37,999 bases of DNA. Origin: Archaeoglobaceae archaeon (GTDB taxonomy: Archaea > Halobacteriota > Archaeoglobi > Archaeoglobales > Archaeoglobaceae). The DNA lies in the NCBI GenBank assembly GCA_027064525.1, contig JAMOPJ010000035.1, positions 1 to 37,999 on the forward strand. The letters run 5' to 3'. Positions within the stretch are counted from its first letter, which is position 1, and each line of letters opens with the position of its first letter. A program made the position numbers and the translations under genes. The notes beneath the pieces are model-generated. The model searched no databases. It saw only the letters and a program-made list of their open reading frames with translations, and was not told where the DNA came from. Positions 7,321 through 15,621 of this stretch are shown here, piece by piece.

Positions 7321-8541
7321 TCATTCCACCTTCCTGAATATCAGTATGTTCTCCTTCTGCATCACATTATACAGACCATAAATTATCTTATCAATATTAT
7401 TTACCAATTTAAATCCAATTTTTTGGCAGTAATCTATGACGAACTCTACAGTCTTTATTTCCCTTCCCTGATACGTTGCGTTTCCAAGAATTATGACACA
7501 ATATCTGTTTGGCTTTAGAACTCTATACATTTCGTTTAGACATTTTATCATGTCTTTATTATACAATTCAATTCTTCTTGATCCGGTTCCTCTAACGCCT
7601 ATAAACTCCTCTCTAATTTTTTCTAAGTCGTATCCTAAAGCTTTGAGAGCATGGGCATCGTTCTTAACGTAATCTAAAGCTATAGAGTATGGGGGAGATG
7701 TTATGATTCCGTCGACGCTTTCATCTTTGAGAGGTAAGCTTCTTGCATCGCATCTCATTATCTTAACCATACCTAATTTAAGGTCTAATTCTCTGACGAC
7801 TTTTGCATAATACTCCACTGATTTTATCATCAAATCCAAATTCTTTATGAATGAATCCAATATCTTTCTACTTCTTCTAACCTGATCGCTCAAAGCGACC
7901 AACTTCGCAAGCAAGTAAAAATTTTTAACCCTTTCATCGTCGATCGATTCCAAAAAACCGTTATAATCTGCCGACTCTTCAAGAAATAATGATAATCCCC
8001 CAGAATTGCTACTACTGAAAGCTCTTATGGCATCGTTGCGTAGGGCTTTGATTTTATCTAGCACATATATAGATTCAACTTTAACTTTCGACTGTAAAAC
8101 ACATAGCGGTGACACATCTATCCCGATACAATTTATCCCCAGCAGTTGTGCTTCCACGGCAGTAGTCCCACTACCGATAAATGGATCCAATACCGTATCA
8201 CCTCGATTTAACCCGATTATATTCAATAAGGCCCGAATCATTTGCGGATGAAACTTCCCTTTATACGGATAAATCCAGTGGGTAAGATACTGATTGACCG
8301 ATTTAGTAACATTATATTTGATAATTTTATAATAATCCGTTACCTTACTGTTTATCGTTTTAAAATATGCCAATCGTTTTACAAGCATATTTTCTTTTTC
8401 AAAATTTAAATTTAACAATTCAAATTCTCTTAAATTGTTTAATATTTTATATTCAATTCCGAACGATCTTAACTCCATTTGGGCCAAGGCTAATTCATAT
8501 ATGAACTGAACGTTGTCTATTAGCTTTGCTTTAGTGATCAT
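7321..8541 (-). CDS. DNA methyltransferase (N4-cytosine or N6-adenine type)
   Basis: A 406-aa SAM-dependent amino-methyltransferase from ATG 8541 (an upstream in-frame GTG at 8550 is possible). Motif X-like KGKFHPQMIRALLNI (residues about 95-109) precedes the SAM loop DPFIGSGTT (about 119-127) and acidic strand GIDVSPL. After a variable helical insert of roughly 130 residues comes the catalytic TSPPYS (SPPY at about 282-285). SPPY is more usual in N4-cytosine enzymes, DPPY/NPPY in N6-adenine enzymes, so m4C is favoured. The long insert between motifs I and IV may hold the target-recognition region. It is first gene of the cassette M-R-small protein, with a likely promoter TTTTAATAG about 30 bases upstream. 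Confidence 0.88.
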   Translation of the reverse strand: MITKAKLIDNVQFIYELALAQMELRSFGIEYKILNNLREFELLNLNFEKENMLVKRLAYFKTINSKVTDYYKIIKYNVTKSVNQYLTHWIYPYKGKFHPQMIRALLNIIGLNRGDTVLDPFIGSGTTAVEAQLLGINCIGIDVSPLCVLQSKVKVESIYVLDKIKALRNDAIRAFSSSNSGGLSLFLEESADYNGFLESIDDERVKNFYLLAKLVALSDQVRRSRKILDSFIKNLDLMIKSVEYYAKVVRELDLKLGMVKIMRCDARSLPLKDESVDGIITSPPYSIALDYVKNDAHALKALGYDLEKIREEFIGVRGTGSRRIELYNKDMIKCLNEMYRVLKPNRYCVIILGNATYQGREIKTVEFVIDYCQKIGFKLVNNIDKIIYGLYNVMQKENILIFRKVE

Positions 8542-8606
8542 ACTTACCACTCTGATCTTTCACACTATTAAAACGTTCGCGCTTTAAATTTTAAAAAATT
8601 AGATCA

Positions 8607-9656
8607 TCAACCAAAATACTTCTCGGCCCTCTCCAAGGCCCGTGCAATGAGCAGAGCTCCATTCTTCAGATCTTCCAAGTCGATAATCTCAACTGGACTG
8701 TGGATATATCGAGCTGGAACGCTTATGACTCCCGTGGGAATTCCGGCCTTTGTAAGATGTATGGCTGTTGCGTCGGTAGTTCCGCCTTCAGCAACCTCAA
8801 GTTGATAAGGGATGTTGTTCTTTTCTGCCGTTTCCCTCAGCCAATCCAAAACCTTCCTGCTTGCTATCAAACCCCTTCCGCTCGCATCAACGATCGTTAT
8901 TGTTGGTCCTCTGCCCATCTTTACATCCATATAGGCTGACTCGGCTCCGGGAAAGTCTGCCGCTATACATACGTCTGTAGCTATAGCGACATCCGGCTCT
9001 ATTGCGAATGCAGAAACTTTCGCTCCCTTCAGACCGACCTCTTCTTGCACAGTTCCAACAGCAAATATCGTGGCATCGCTCTTAGTCTCTTTCAACGCTT
9101 GGATCATCATCGCCACTCCCGCTCGATTGTCGAGAGCTTTGCCCGTCACCTTGCTTTTTCCGAGTTCTACAAGCTCTCTGTCGATAGTGATGGGCGTTCC
9201 GACCTCTATTCCCATATCGAGCACCTCATCCTTGCTTGAAGCACCGATGTCTATGAACATATCCTTGATCTCTATCGCCTTCTTCCTTTCATCGCCCTTC
9301 ATCAAGTGGGGTGGCTTACAGCCGATGACCCCGTAAACCTTACCTTTATTTCCGTGCAAAATGACTCGCTGTCCCAACGCAATTTGATCAAACCAGCCAC
9401 CAATGGGTGTAAAGCGGATGAAACCTTTATCGTCGATATACTTGACCATAAAACCGATCTCATCCATGTGTGCGGCAATCATCTCCTTGAATTCACTTCC
9501 GTTTTTGATGCAGATGATGTTACCCAACTTGTCTACCTTAATCTCGTCCACATAATCCTCAAGCTCCGCCTTTACGATCTCCCTGATGTCATCTTCATAG
9601 CCGCTTATTCCGTGCGCATCGCTGAGTTTCTTCAAAAGAGATTTGAGTTCCTCCAT
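8607..9656 (-). CDS. M42-family metallo-aminopeptidase (TET-like)
   Basis: A 349-aa di-zinc peptidase, cytosolic, expected to form large tetrahedral assemblies that trim peptides. Metal ligands and catalytic residues fall in AAHMDEIGFMV (His), GKALDNRAGVAMM (bridging Asp), TVQEEVGLKGAK (catalytic Glu and ligand Glu), ATDVCIAADFPG (Asp) and RYIHSPVEI (final His). Length and domain order match M42 enzymes; the old 'endoglucanase' label for this family is misleading. ATG 9656 (MEELKSLLKKL) is chosen over a GTG at 9665. Substrate preference (acidic, hydrophobic or basic N-termini) cannot be read from the sequence. It lies upstream of the methyltransferase with a 65-bp A/T-rich gap and is probably transcribed separately. 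Confidence 0.93.
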   Translation of the reverse strand: MEELKSLLKKLSDAHGISGYEDDIREIVKAELEDYVDEIKVDKLGNIICIKNGSEFKEMIAAHMDEIGFMVKYIDDKGFIRFTPIGGWFDQIALGQRVILHGNKGKVYGVIGCKPPHLMKGDERKKAIEIKDMFIDIGASSKDEVLDMGIEVGTPITIDRELVELGKSKVTGKALDNRAGVAMMIQALKETKSDATIFAVGTVQEEVGLKGAKVSAFAIEPDVAIATDVCIAADFPGAESAYMDVKMGRGPTITIVDASGRGLIASRKVLDWLRETAEKNNIPYQLEVAEGGTTDATAIHLTKAGIPTGVISVPARYIHSPVEIIDLEDLKNGALLIARALERAEKYFG

Positions 9657-9726
9657 ATCTTTCACTTCTCATCGAGTAAAAAATAGATTGCGGAATCGAT
9701 AATAAATCGCAAGCCAAACGATATCT

Positions 9727-10188
9727 ATGCATCGAGAAGGGCACATCGGCTTCTCGTTGGTAGTCCTATCGATTCTCATGAGCATTCTGAACCACTGGGA
9801 TCTTTTAACGGCGATCATTGCCTTGGGGTTCTCGATCTTCCCGGATATCGATCTAAAGCTCGGGATAGCCCACAGAAAGTGGACTCACAATATCTTTTTT
9901 GGCCTCATCGCTGGCTTAGCGTTCGGCTACATAACTGAGCTGTCGGGCTTGGGCTTCAAAGCGGGATTCTTAGGAGCTTTCGGAGGTGTAATCCTCCACA
10001 TAATGGGTGATCTCCTGACATACAGAGCCTTTGCGCCACTCTATCCATTTTCAAAGCGTTCGATCGCTTTGGGCCTTTTCAGATCCGACAATGCCATCGT
10101 GAACAGACTGATGCTGATCTTGGGAATTTTGATTTTCAGCGTTCTCTATCTCCATCGAAATTCCGGAATATTTTTAACTTCGCCTTGA
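9727..10188 (+). CDS. YdjM-type membrane-bound metal-dependent hydrolase
   Basis: A 153-aa polytopic protein with about four membrane segments. Conserved polar motifs of the YdjM/DUF457 family are present: MHREGHIGFS at the start, FPDIDLK, HRKWTHNIFFG and HIMGDLLT. These His/Asp residues are thought to bind metal in the membrane; the reaction is not known. It is divergent from the M42 peptidase across a 70-bp spacer, with an A/T-rich ATAATAAAT about 27 bases before the ATG suggesting a leaderless mRNA. Bacterial members have been linked to the SOS response; that link should not be assumed here. Confidence 0.82.
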   Translation: MHREGHIGFSLVVLSILMSILNHWDLLTAIIALGFSIFPDIDLKLGIAHRKWTHNIFFGLIAGLAFGYITELSGLGFKAGFLGAFGGVILHIMGDLLTYRAFAPLYPFSKRSIALGLFRSDNAIVNRLMLILGILIFSVLYLHRNSGIFLTSP

Positions 10189-10200
10189 GAGTTCGTTACA

Positions 10201-10599
10201 ATGAAAAGACTGCTGATCGTTGCATTGGCCTTGTTTCTGATAGGATGTGCAAGCGTTAAGCACAACGAAACAGTTCCTACAACTCCCGTTGAGGAATCAA
10301 CAATGCCTTATCTTAAGCAGGCCGTCGTGATGAAGATAGACGGAGATTACAAGGTAATGGTGTTCTTCGAGCTTCCGAACCCCTGCCACAAGATAGAATT
10401 CGAAGGCATGAGCATCGAAGGAAACACGATAACGATAAACTTCGACTACACTCCACCAAAGCCCGGAGAGATATGCATTCAGGTTTTGCAGAAATACAAC
10501 AAAACTATCGACTTGGGCAAGCTTGCTAAGGGGACTTACACGATTCTGATAAAGGTCAACGGTTCAGTCGTTAAGGTTTTGAGGTTTAAGGTTGAGTAA
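10201..10599 (+). CDS. small secreted lipoprotein, unknown function
   Basis: A 132-aa protein with a lipoprotein signal: basic MKRLL, hydrophobic stretch and lipobox LIGC at Cys16. A Thr/Pro-rich linker (ETVPTTPVEESTMP) is followed by a compact beta-rich domain with two cysteines (NPCHK and GEICI) that could form a disulfide, ending in KGTYTILIKVNGSVVKV, typical of an immunoglobulin-like sandwich. Expected at the outer face of the membrane. ATATTTTTAAC about 26 bases upstream, inside the end of the previous gene, suggests its own leaderless promoter. The last 36 bases overlap the convergent MFS gene. Confidence 0.75.
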   Translation: MKRLLIVALALFLIGCASVKHNETVPTTPVEESTMPYLKQAVVMKIDGDYKVMVFFELPNPCHKIEFEGMSIEGNTITINFDYTPPKPGEICIQVLQKYNKTIDLGKLAKGTYTILIKVNGSVVKVLRFKVE

Positions 10600-11694
10600 C
10601 AGCAAAATTGCAAATATCCCAGCCAAGATCTCTGCTATAATTGCGTATATCCAGACAAGATTCGGCGAGATATCGTATATGAATCCGATCGCTGAGCTTC
10701 CGAAGAACAATCCCAACCCATAGACGAAGTTCAGCAGACCATAAGCTGTTCCTCTCTTGCTCACCTCACTCAGATCCGCTACTGCGGATCTCATCACAGT
10801 TTCATGGATCGCCATAACCAAGCCGAAGAAGACGATGGCGATCGGATTTAGGAATGCCAAGGGTATCAGCACTGTTAGGGCTGGAATTAGTAGGAGAACT
10901 TTAAATCCGATTTTATCGTAAAGCTTTCCGACCGCTATTGCAAACATTGCATCGACTCCCATCGCTATTGCATAGAGGATGGGTATCAGCTCATCTTCAA
11001 CGATCTTTGTAAGTTTGAAGTGGTAAGAGATGATTTGGAAGTTGACGAATCCCGCAACTCCGAAGAACACGAAGACCAAGTAAAACCAGAACACCTTATT
11101 TGGATTTGAAATCGTTTTTTCTTCAAACTTCTGCGGATTTGGAACCTGAAAAAATGAGTAACCTAAGATTGCGAGCAGAGCTATTGTTGGTATCGCCAGA
11201 ATTGCGAAACCGAAGCGGTATCCTAAGCCAAGATGTAGGGCAAAGAATATTACGAGCGGCCCCAAGAAGGCTCCTATTTGATCTAAAGCCTCGTGAATAC
11301 CGAATCCCAACCCTCTACCAACCTTCTTTGTTGCAAACGACAAAATCGTGTCTCTCGCTGGAGTCCTTATTCCCTTACCCAGCCTTTCAAGAATTATAAG
11401 CACTGCGGCTATTTTCCAATCGTATGTGAGAGCGAGGAGGGGAATTGCTAAGATTAAGCCGTAGCCCAAGAACGTTGCGAACCAATACCTCCTGCTCCTG
11501 TCAACTAAATAGCCAGAAACGAGCCTGAAACCGTATCCGGCGAATTCCGCAAATCCTATGATCAAGCCCAATGTGAAGGCGCTAACGCCCAACGTAGCAA
11601 GGAAAGGCCCTAAAACGCTCCTCGCTCCTTCGTAAGTCATATCGCCGAGTAGGCTTACGATACCCATCAGGAGTATGAACTTCAGAGGTCTCAC
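10564..11694 (-). CDS. major facilitator superfamily transporter
   Basis: A 376-aa polytopic protein with about twelve hydrophobic segments. The loop between segments 2 and 3 (GYLVDRSRRYW) and the repeat in the second half (AVGKLYDKIGFKV) are the MFS motif-A type G-x3-D-x2-G/R-x-R-R. GKGIRTPARDTILSFA is characteristic of a widespread prokaryotic MFS subgroup often annotated as multidrug or sugar efflux; the substrate is not determinable. GTG 11694 is used as start; no ATG is in frame before the first membrane helix except MGIVSLLGD, which would shorten it by nine residues. Its 3' end overlaps the lipoprotein gene tail-to-tail. Confidence 0.87.
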   Translation of the reverse strand: MRPLKFILLMGIVSLLGDMTYEGARSVLGPFLATLGVSAFTLGLIIGFAEFAGYGFRLVSGYLVDRSRRYWFATFLGYGLILAIPLLALTYDWKIAAVLIILERLGKGIRTPARDTILSFATKKVGRGLGFGIHEALDQIGAFLGPLVIFFALHLGLGYRFGFAILAIPTIALLAILGYSFFQVPNPQKFEEKTISNPNKVFWFYLVFVFFGVAGFVNFQIISYHFKLTKIVEDELIPILYAIAMGVDAMFAIAVGKLYDKIGFKVLLLIPALTVLIPLAFLNPIAIVFFGLVMAIHETVMRSAVADLSEVSKRGTAYGLLNFVYGLGLFFGSSAIGFIYDISPNLVWIYAIIAEILAGIFAILLLLNLKPQNLND

Positions 11695-11747
11695 GGGTCA
11701 TCGTGAATGCGTAAGGTAGATAAAATTAATGAGCTTCCGCTTGCAAA

Positions 11748-12803
11748 ATGAAGGTCGTTCTAACAACGCCCTACTACCCTCCACACATGGGTGGTGTGGA
11801 AGTTCACGTTCGCAACTTGGCTCTGAGACTGAAGGAGGGGGGGTTCGATGTAGAGGTCATCTCATCTTCAGGTTATGACGATTCTGTGAGGGTTAGAACT
11901 GTTCCGTCCATCCCGATACCCTACTCCCCAATCCCGCTGATTTTTCCGAGGGTTTGTGGAGCTGTTTACCACTCTCACATTCCATCACCTTTTTTTGCCA
12001 GAGAGATCACTAAAAGAGGGCTCAGACCGCATGTTGTTACATATCATAACGATGTGGTCATTCCCGAAAGGGTGAACGGTTATAGAATTCCGGCCAAAAT
12101 AGGCTCGATCGTGGAAAAGATAAACGAGGAGATTACAATTCCAATACTCGAATCCGCGGATGTGATAATCGCAACGACTAAGAGCTATGCCAAAACATCG
12201 CCAATCTTAAGTAAATTCGAAGTTGAGATTGTCCCCAATGCTATAGATGTCAACAGATACGAGTTCTGCGAGGATAAAGAGGATTACGTGATTTACATTG
12301 GGAGGTTGGTCGAATACAAAGGTTTGCCGATCCTGCTTGAGGCTATGAGTATCGTTCAGAGGGAGATTCCGCTCAGACTCGTTGTGGTCGGAGATGGAGA
12401 AGATAGGCAGAGGTTCGAAAACCTCGCCAAACGCTTAGGTGTTGAGGTAACTTTCACTGGAAGAGCATCTGAAGAGAGAAAGATCGATCTACTCAAAAGG
12501 GCAAGGATACTCGTTCTTCCATCCCAATCGAGGCTTGAAGCGTTTGGGATAGTTCTGCTTGAGGCGATGGCCTGTGGAACTCCTGTTATCGGATCTAACA
12601 TCGCTGGAGTTAGAGATGTCGCAAAAGAAGGTGGGCTGGTATTCTACGATGTTGAAGATTTGGTGGAGAAGATTCTTAAGCTTGCGACGAACGATGCTCT
12701 CGCAAAATCGCTTGGAAGAAAGGGTAGAAAGGCTGTTGAAGATAGATACGATTGGGATGTTGTTATTGAGAAGATCAAAATGATATATTCGGCCGTCGTT
12801 TAA
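11748..12803 (+). CDS. GT4-family glycosyltransferase
   Basis: A 351-aa retaining glycosyltransferase with GT-B fold. The N-terminal glycine loop YYPPHMGGVEVHVRNLA binds the acceptor side. The C-terminal half has IYIGRLVEYKGLPILLEA, VVGDGEDRQRFENLA, FTGRASEERKIDLLKRA and the E-x7-E nucleotide-sugar motif EAFGIVLLE followed by AMACGTPVIGSNIAG. No membrane segment is present, so it should act at the cytosolic face, for example on lipid, N-glycan or polysaccharide intermediates. No other sugar genes adjoin it, so the donor is unknown. A leaderless start is likely: ATAAAATTAA is about 28 bases before ATG 11748. Confidence 0.92.
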   Translation: MKVVLTTPYYPPHMGGVEVHVRNLALRLKEGGFDVEVISSSGYDDSVRVRTVPSIPIPYSPIPLIFPRVCGAVYHSHIPSPFFAREITKRGLRPHVVTYHNDVVIPERVNGYRIPAKIGSIVEKINEEITIPILESADVIIATTKSYAKTSPILSKFEVEIVPNAIDVNRYEFCEDKEDYVIYIGRLVEYKGLPILLEAMSIVQREIPLRLVVVGDGEDRQRFENLAKRLGVEVTFTGRASEERKIDLLKRARILVLPSQSRLEAFGIVLLEAMACGTPVIGSNIAGVRDVAKEGGLVFYDVEDLVEKILKLATNDALAKSLGRKGRKAVEDRYDWDVVIEKIKMIYSAVV

Positions 12804-12943
12804 CCGTTTTGGATCGCTCGCATCGTTGATAGTATCTAAATCACGCACACATCAATAACTCTCGATATGAACGTAAGGATTGATGATAATAATCGGACTG
12901 GCAGAGTCATGCCATCGTGCATTATTCAAAATAATTCGTTGTT

Positions 12944-12998
12944 AGATAATTATTATATATATAAATTATATCACAATTTAAGACCGAAGATTTATAAA
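12944..12998 (+). promoter_or_regulatory. A/T-rich tract and archaeal promoter of RNase P RNA
   Basis: TTTATAAA at 12991-12998, preceded by a purine-rich BRE-like CCGAAGA at 12984-12990, lies 25 bases before the first base of the RNase P RNA P1 helix, ideal archaeal spacing. A very A/T-rich run of alternating TATATA (12944-12975) precedes it and may help promoter opening. This is the clearest stable-RNA promoter in the window. Confidence 0.85.
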
Positions 12999-13016
12999 CA
13001 TCTACGGCCAAATACT

Positions 13017-13283
13017 TTGGGGGAGCGGCGGTGGGCGGCTGCCCGTGAGGAGGAAAGTCCCCCCACCGTCAAAAGGCGGACCCCCGCAAGGGGGTGCCCC
13101 GAGAGGGGCGGCAACGGCACAGAAACGACACCCGCTTGGGGAAATGCGATGATTCCGAAAGGATGAGGTCACCCAAGCGGGATGAAACGTGCCGACCCCG
13201 CCGGTGCAAGGCCGTAAGGCCGCTTAGACTAATGCCGCCTAAAAACAGAAGGGGGCTTACTACCGCCACTCCCCCGCCCAACT
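13017..13283 (+). ncRNA. rnpB: RNase P RNA
   Basis: Catalytic RNA of RNase P, which matures tRNA 5' ends. All universal blocks are present: GAGGAAAGTCC at 13050-13060, ACAGAAA at 13119-13125, AGACTAATGCCGCC at 13226-13239 and ACAGAAGGGGGCTTAC at 13245-13260, the two halves of P4 among them. The ends pair as P1 (GGGGGAG at 13019-13025 with CTCCCCC at 13269-13275). A perfect 10-bp helix is formed by CCCGCTTGGG (13131-13140) and CCCAAGCGGG (13172-13181). About 267 nt and very G+C-rich compared with the flanks, as expected in a hyperthermophile. The exact ends are inferred from P1 and the promoter. A short CTTTT follows at 13282. Confidence 0.97.
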
Positions 13284-13312
13284 TTTAAATTCTGAGAGAT
13301 ATAATATTCCTT

Positions 13313-13534
13313 ATGCGAATCGAAAAGGTGTTCATGGGCATAACGCTTATATTCATGGGTTTGGCTTTGCTCATGATAGCCTCAGCTATGCATTCCGCAA
13401 ATGTCCAATACGGTGGAGTCATAATAATAGGTCCCTTTCCGATCGTTTTCGGCTCCTCGTTGGACATGGCCGTGTTTGGGATAATGTTTGCCGTTATAAT
13501 GTTGCTGATGATGCTCGCACTGCTGAGGTGGTAG
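13313..13534 (+). CDS. DUF131-family membrane protein, copy 1
   Basis: A 73-aa archaeal membrane protein with two hydrophobic helices flanking the family signature YGGVIIIGPFPIVFGSS (about residues 33-49). Function unknown. TTTTAAAT at 13283-13290 is about 26 bases before ATG 13313, so it should be leaderless, with the promoter touching the 3' end of RNase P RNA. It is followed one base later by a second member of the same family. Confidence 0.8.
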   Translation: MRIEKVFMGITLIFMGLALLMIASAMHSANVQYGGVIIIGPFPIVFGSSLDMAVFGIMFAVIMLLMMLALLRW

Positions 13535-13535
13535 C

Positions 13536-13835
13536 ATGTTACTTGAAATCATCGCTCTGATGATGATAGTTTTGGGGATCTTTTTGATCTTCCGCGGTCT
13601 TACGGAAAGCCCATACGAGTTCGAGTTGCCCGAGTCCGAAATCGAACCGGAATTCGAAGAGGAAGATTGGGAGAGGAGAAAGAGAAGGAAGAAGACCGAA
13701 GTGAAGGCTGGAGGGGTAGTTCTCATTGGGCCTATTCCAATAGTGTTCGGCGAGTCAAGGCTTGCCGTCTATGCTCTGATTTTGACAATAATACTGATGC
13801 TCATGACTTTTCTGCTCATGTTCGGTTGGAGGTGA
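13536..13835 (+). CDS. DUF131-family membrane protein, copy 2
   Basis: A 99-aa paralogue of the preceding gene. It carries an N-terminal helix ([16 protein letters not shown]), an acidic then basic cytosolic linker ([21 protein letters not shown], about residues 35-55), the signature [17 protein letters not shown] and a C-terminal helix. SD GAGGTG ends 5 nt before ATG 13536 within the end of copy 1, so they are co-translated. The linker is absent from copy 1, hinting at division of roles in a heteromer; that is inference. Confidence 0.8.
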   Translation: MLLEIIALMMIVLGIFLIFRGLTESPYEFELPESEIEPEFEEEDWERRKRRKKTEVKAGGVVLIGPIPIVFGESRLAVYALILTIILMLMTFLLMFGWR

Positions 13836-13839
13836 TATC

Positions 13840-14418
13840 TTGATAGAAAAGAAGATCGTTTACTTCGAAAAGCCCGGAAAGCAAAACACCGAACAAACTC
13901 TAAAGCTCGCGATCGAGAGGTGTGAAGAGCTAGGAATAAATCATCTCGTCGTAGCTTCATCAACAGGGGAGACTGCGAAGAAGGCTCTGGAGATGCTCGA
14001 GGGTAGAGATATAAAGCTCGTGGTTGTAACGGATCACACGGGCTTTGAGGGAGAAGGGATCAACACTATGGATCCCGAAACCGAGAAGTTTCTCCGCAAA
14101 AACGGAGTTACGATAGTGAGGCAGTCTCACGTTCTTTCTGGGTTGGAGAGAAGCTTTACGAGGAGGTTCGGTGGGCTGTCGAGGACTGAAGCGGTTGCTG
14201 AAGCTTTGAGAGCACTTTTTGGGCATGGTTTGAAGGTCTGTGTGGAGATCACAATAATGGCGGCAGATAGCGGAGCGATTCCTATAGAGGAGGTAGTAGC
14301 TGTAGCTGGGAGGGAGAGCGGAGCTGATACAGCAGTAGTGGTAAGACCGGCGCATACGAATAACTTCTTCAACATGCAGATAAAGGAGATAATCTGCATG
14401 CCGAGGGAGAAGAGATGA
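13840..14418 (+). CDS. COG1751 protein (pyruvate-kinase C-terminal-like fold)
   Basis: A 192-aa soluble protein starting at TTG 13840, supported by GGAGGTG exactly 5 nt upstream and overlapping the end of the DUF131 gene. The fold is alpha/beta: [39 protein letters not shown] and [17 protein letters not shown] resemble the C-terminal allosteric domain of pyruvate kinase, and the C-terminal part has [20 protein letters not shown] and [13 protein letters not shown]. The family is conserved in archaea with no proved function; ligand binding at the STGET loop is plausible. It is third gene of the DUF131 operon. Confidence 0.82.
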   Translation: MIEKKIVYFEKPGKQNTEQTLKLAIERCEELGINHLVVASSTGETAKKALEMLEGRDIKLVVVTDHTGFEGEGINTMDPETEKFLRKNGVTIVRQSHVLSGLERSFTRRFGGLSRTEAVAEALRALFGHGLKVCVEITIMAADSGAIPIEEVVAVAGRESGADTAVVVRPAHTNNFFNMQIKEIICMPREKR

Positions 14419-14463
14419 TGATAACAATAAGCTTAATATTTTTGATGGCAAATTTTGTAAGTG

Positions 14464-15195
14464 ATGAGGCGACTTGTAATTCTGCTTTTGGCTTTAATCC
14501 TGCTGGGTTGTGCTGGACAGAAGGTCGAAAAGGTTGATCCCCATGAGATACTCTCTAAGGCTGAAAGAGCGATGGTCTCCACAGACTTGGATGCCAAAGC
14601 AACATTTGAAATGAATCTCAAATCACCCAAGTTTACCGATTACACGCAATACGATCTGAGAGTTGTTAAGTTGAATAACACGACCAAGATATTCATCCTA
14701 AGCTACGAATACAACACGACAGATTCCTCTTTAGCTGAAACACACAAGAAAATGAAAGTAGCCTTAAAAGACGCTTGGATTCTCGATGAGGGTGATTACT
14801 TTTACGTTTACACGCCCAATCTGAAATACATGAATGATAAGGTAGGCAAATATAAACCAGCTGACTCTTTGCCCAAATACAGATACATTCCAATTGTAAC
14901 GTGCTTGGACATTGCTAAGACTTTTACAAATGCAAAAAACGTCAGTTTGGCTGAAGAGGATGAGAACTACTATGTAGTAGCGTATCTGCTCCAGTATCCT
15001 GACATTGCATTTGCCAAAGTTGCCAACGTGAAGGTCTGGATATCCAAAGCGGATTACATGCCGGTAAAGGCTGAGATCTCGGCGAACTTCGGCCAGACTT
15101 CGATAAAGATGACCACGGAGCTCAAAAGCTACAAGACAGAGAGTGTGAAGTGCGACATGTCCCTAAAGAGGTTAAGTGTTGTCGAACGTTACTGA
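14464..15195 (+). CDS. lipoprotein, LolA/outer-membrane-lipoprotein-sorting-like
   Basis: A 243-aa exported protein. The signal MRRLVILLLALILLGCAGQ has a lipobox LLGC. The mature part has the LolA-like pattern: SKAERAMVSTDLDAKATFEM, repeated beta strands (TTKIFILSYEYN; DAWILDEGDYFYVYTP), KVWISKADYMPVKAEIS and a last amphipathic strand. Such proteins are common in Archaeoglobales and haloarchaea; without an outer membrane the role is not lipoprotein sorting and is unknown. GCTTAATATTTT about 30 bases upstream suggests a leaderless start; a GTG one codon earlier is possible. The end overlaps the convergent ArlF/G-like gene by 24 bases. Confidence 0.8.
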   Translation: MRRLVILLLALILLGCAGQKVEKVDPHEILSKAERAMVSTDLDAKATFEMNLKSPKFTDYTQYDLRVVKLNNTTKIFILSYEYNTTDSSLAETHKKMKVALKDAWILDEGDYFYVYTPNLKYMNDKVGKYKPADSLPKYRYIPIVTCLDIAKTFTNAKNVSLAEEDENYYVVAYLLQYPDIAFAKVANVKVWISKADYMPVKAEISANFGQTSIKMTTELKSYKTESVKCDMSLKRLSVVERY

Positions 15196-15621
15196 AGATT
15201 TCCATTCCAAATTTTTATATCGCACCCTTACCCACACTTTATCGCCCTTCTTCAGCACTCCAAAAGAACATTTCGCAAGGTTAAAGTAGCCATATTGTCC
15301 GAACTTCCATAAGTCACCTTTCTTCGAGAACACACCTCCAACACCGTGGGTTTTTGGAATTCCCACAGCTTTAACTGGAAGACCTTTAAGCGTTAACGTG
15401 TTTTTGCTGGTAGATACGATCACAACGACATCTTTTAGCTTTAAATCGTCTCCGATGTTTGTTATCGTAACTCTCTGAAGGTTCGAAACGTTTCGAGCTG
15501 AGACTTCGAATCTCAACGCTTTGTGCTCGTATTCTGGTGGCTTGAAGTCCCAATTCGAGATCGTAATGGAAATCGCTACGGTTGCGAAGATCAACAGAAA
15601 GGTTGCAAAAACGGCCTTCAA
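15172..15621 (-). CDS. ArlF/ArlG-like membrane-anchored beta-sandwich protein of the pilus locus
   Basis: A 149-aa protein starting at TTG 15621, which overlaps the upstream stop (TTGA) and follows GAGGGAT. One N-terminal hydrophobic helix (FATFLLIFATVAISITI) anchors an external beta domain: RFEVSARNVSNLQRVTITNI, LKDVVVIVSTS and KGDKVWVRVRYK. The pattern 'single helix then NIGD-containing sandwich' resembles archaellum stator proteins ArlF and ArlG and pilin-like sandwiches; there is no class III cleavage site, as in ArlF/G rather than pilins. Last gene of the minus-strand secretion operon. Homology is inferred from pattern, not alignment. Confidence 0.6.
   Translation of the reverse strand: MKAVFATFLLIFATVAISITISNWDFKPPEYEHKALRFEVSARNVSNLQRVTITNIGDDLKLKDVVVIVSTSKNTLTLKGLPVKAVGIPKTHGVGGVFSKKGDLWKFGQYGYFNLAKCSFGVLKKGDKVWVRVRYKNLEWKSSVTFDNT

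Noticed and set aside
12870-12925. C/D-box RNA suggested by TGATGATAA upstream of rnpB
   Set aside because: Lacks a CTGA D box; only CTGG is near.
12867-13288. Open frames on both strands across RNase P RNA
   Set aside because: The region has all universal RNase P RNA blocks and pairing; the frames are chance in G+C-rich sequence.
13960-14451. 163-aa minus-strand frame opposite the COG1751 gene
   Set aside because: Low-complexity Leu/Ser/Arg-rich shadow of a conserved gene with a strong SD.
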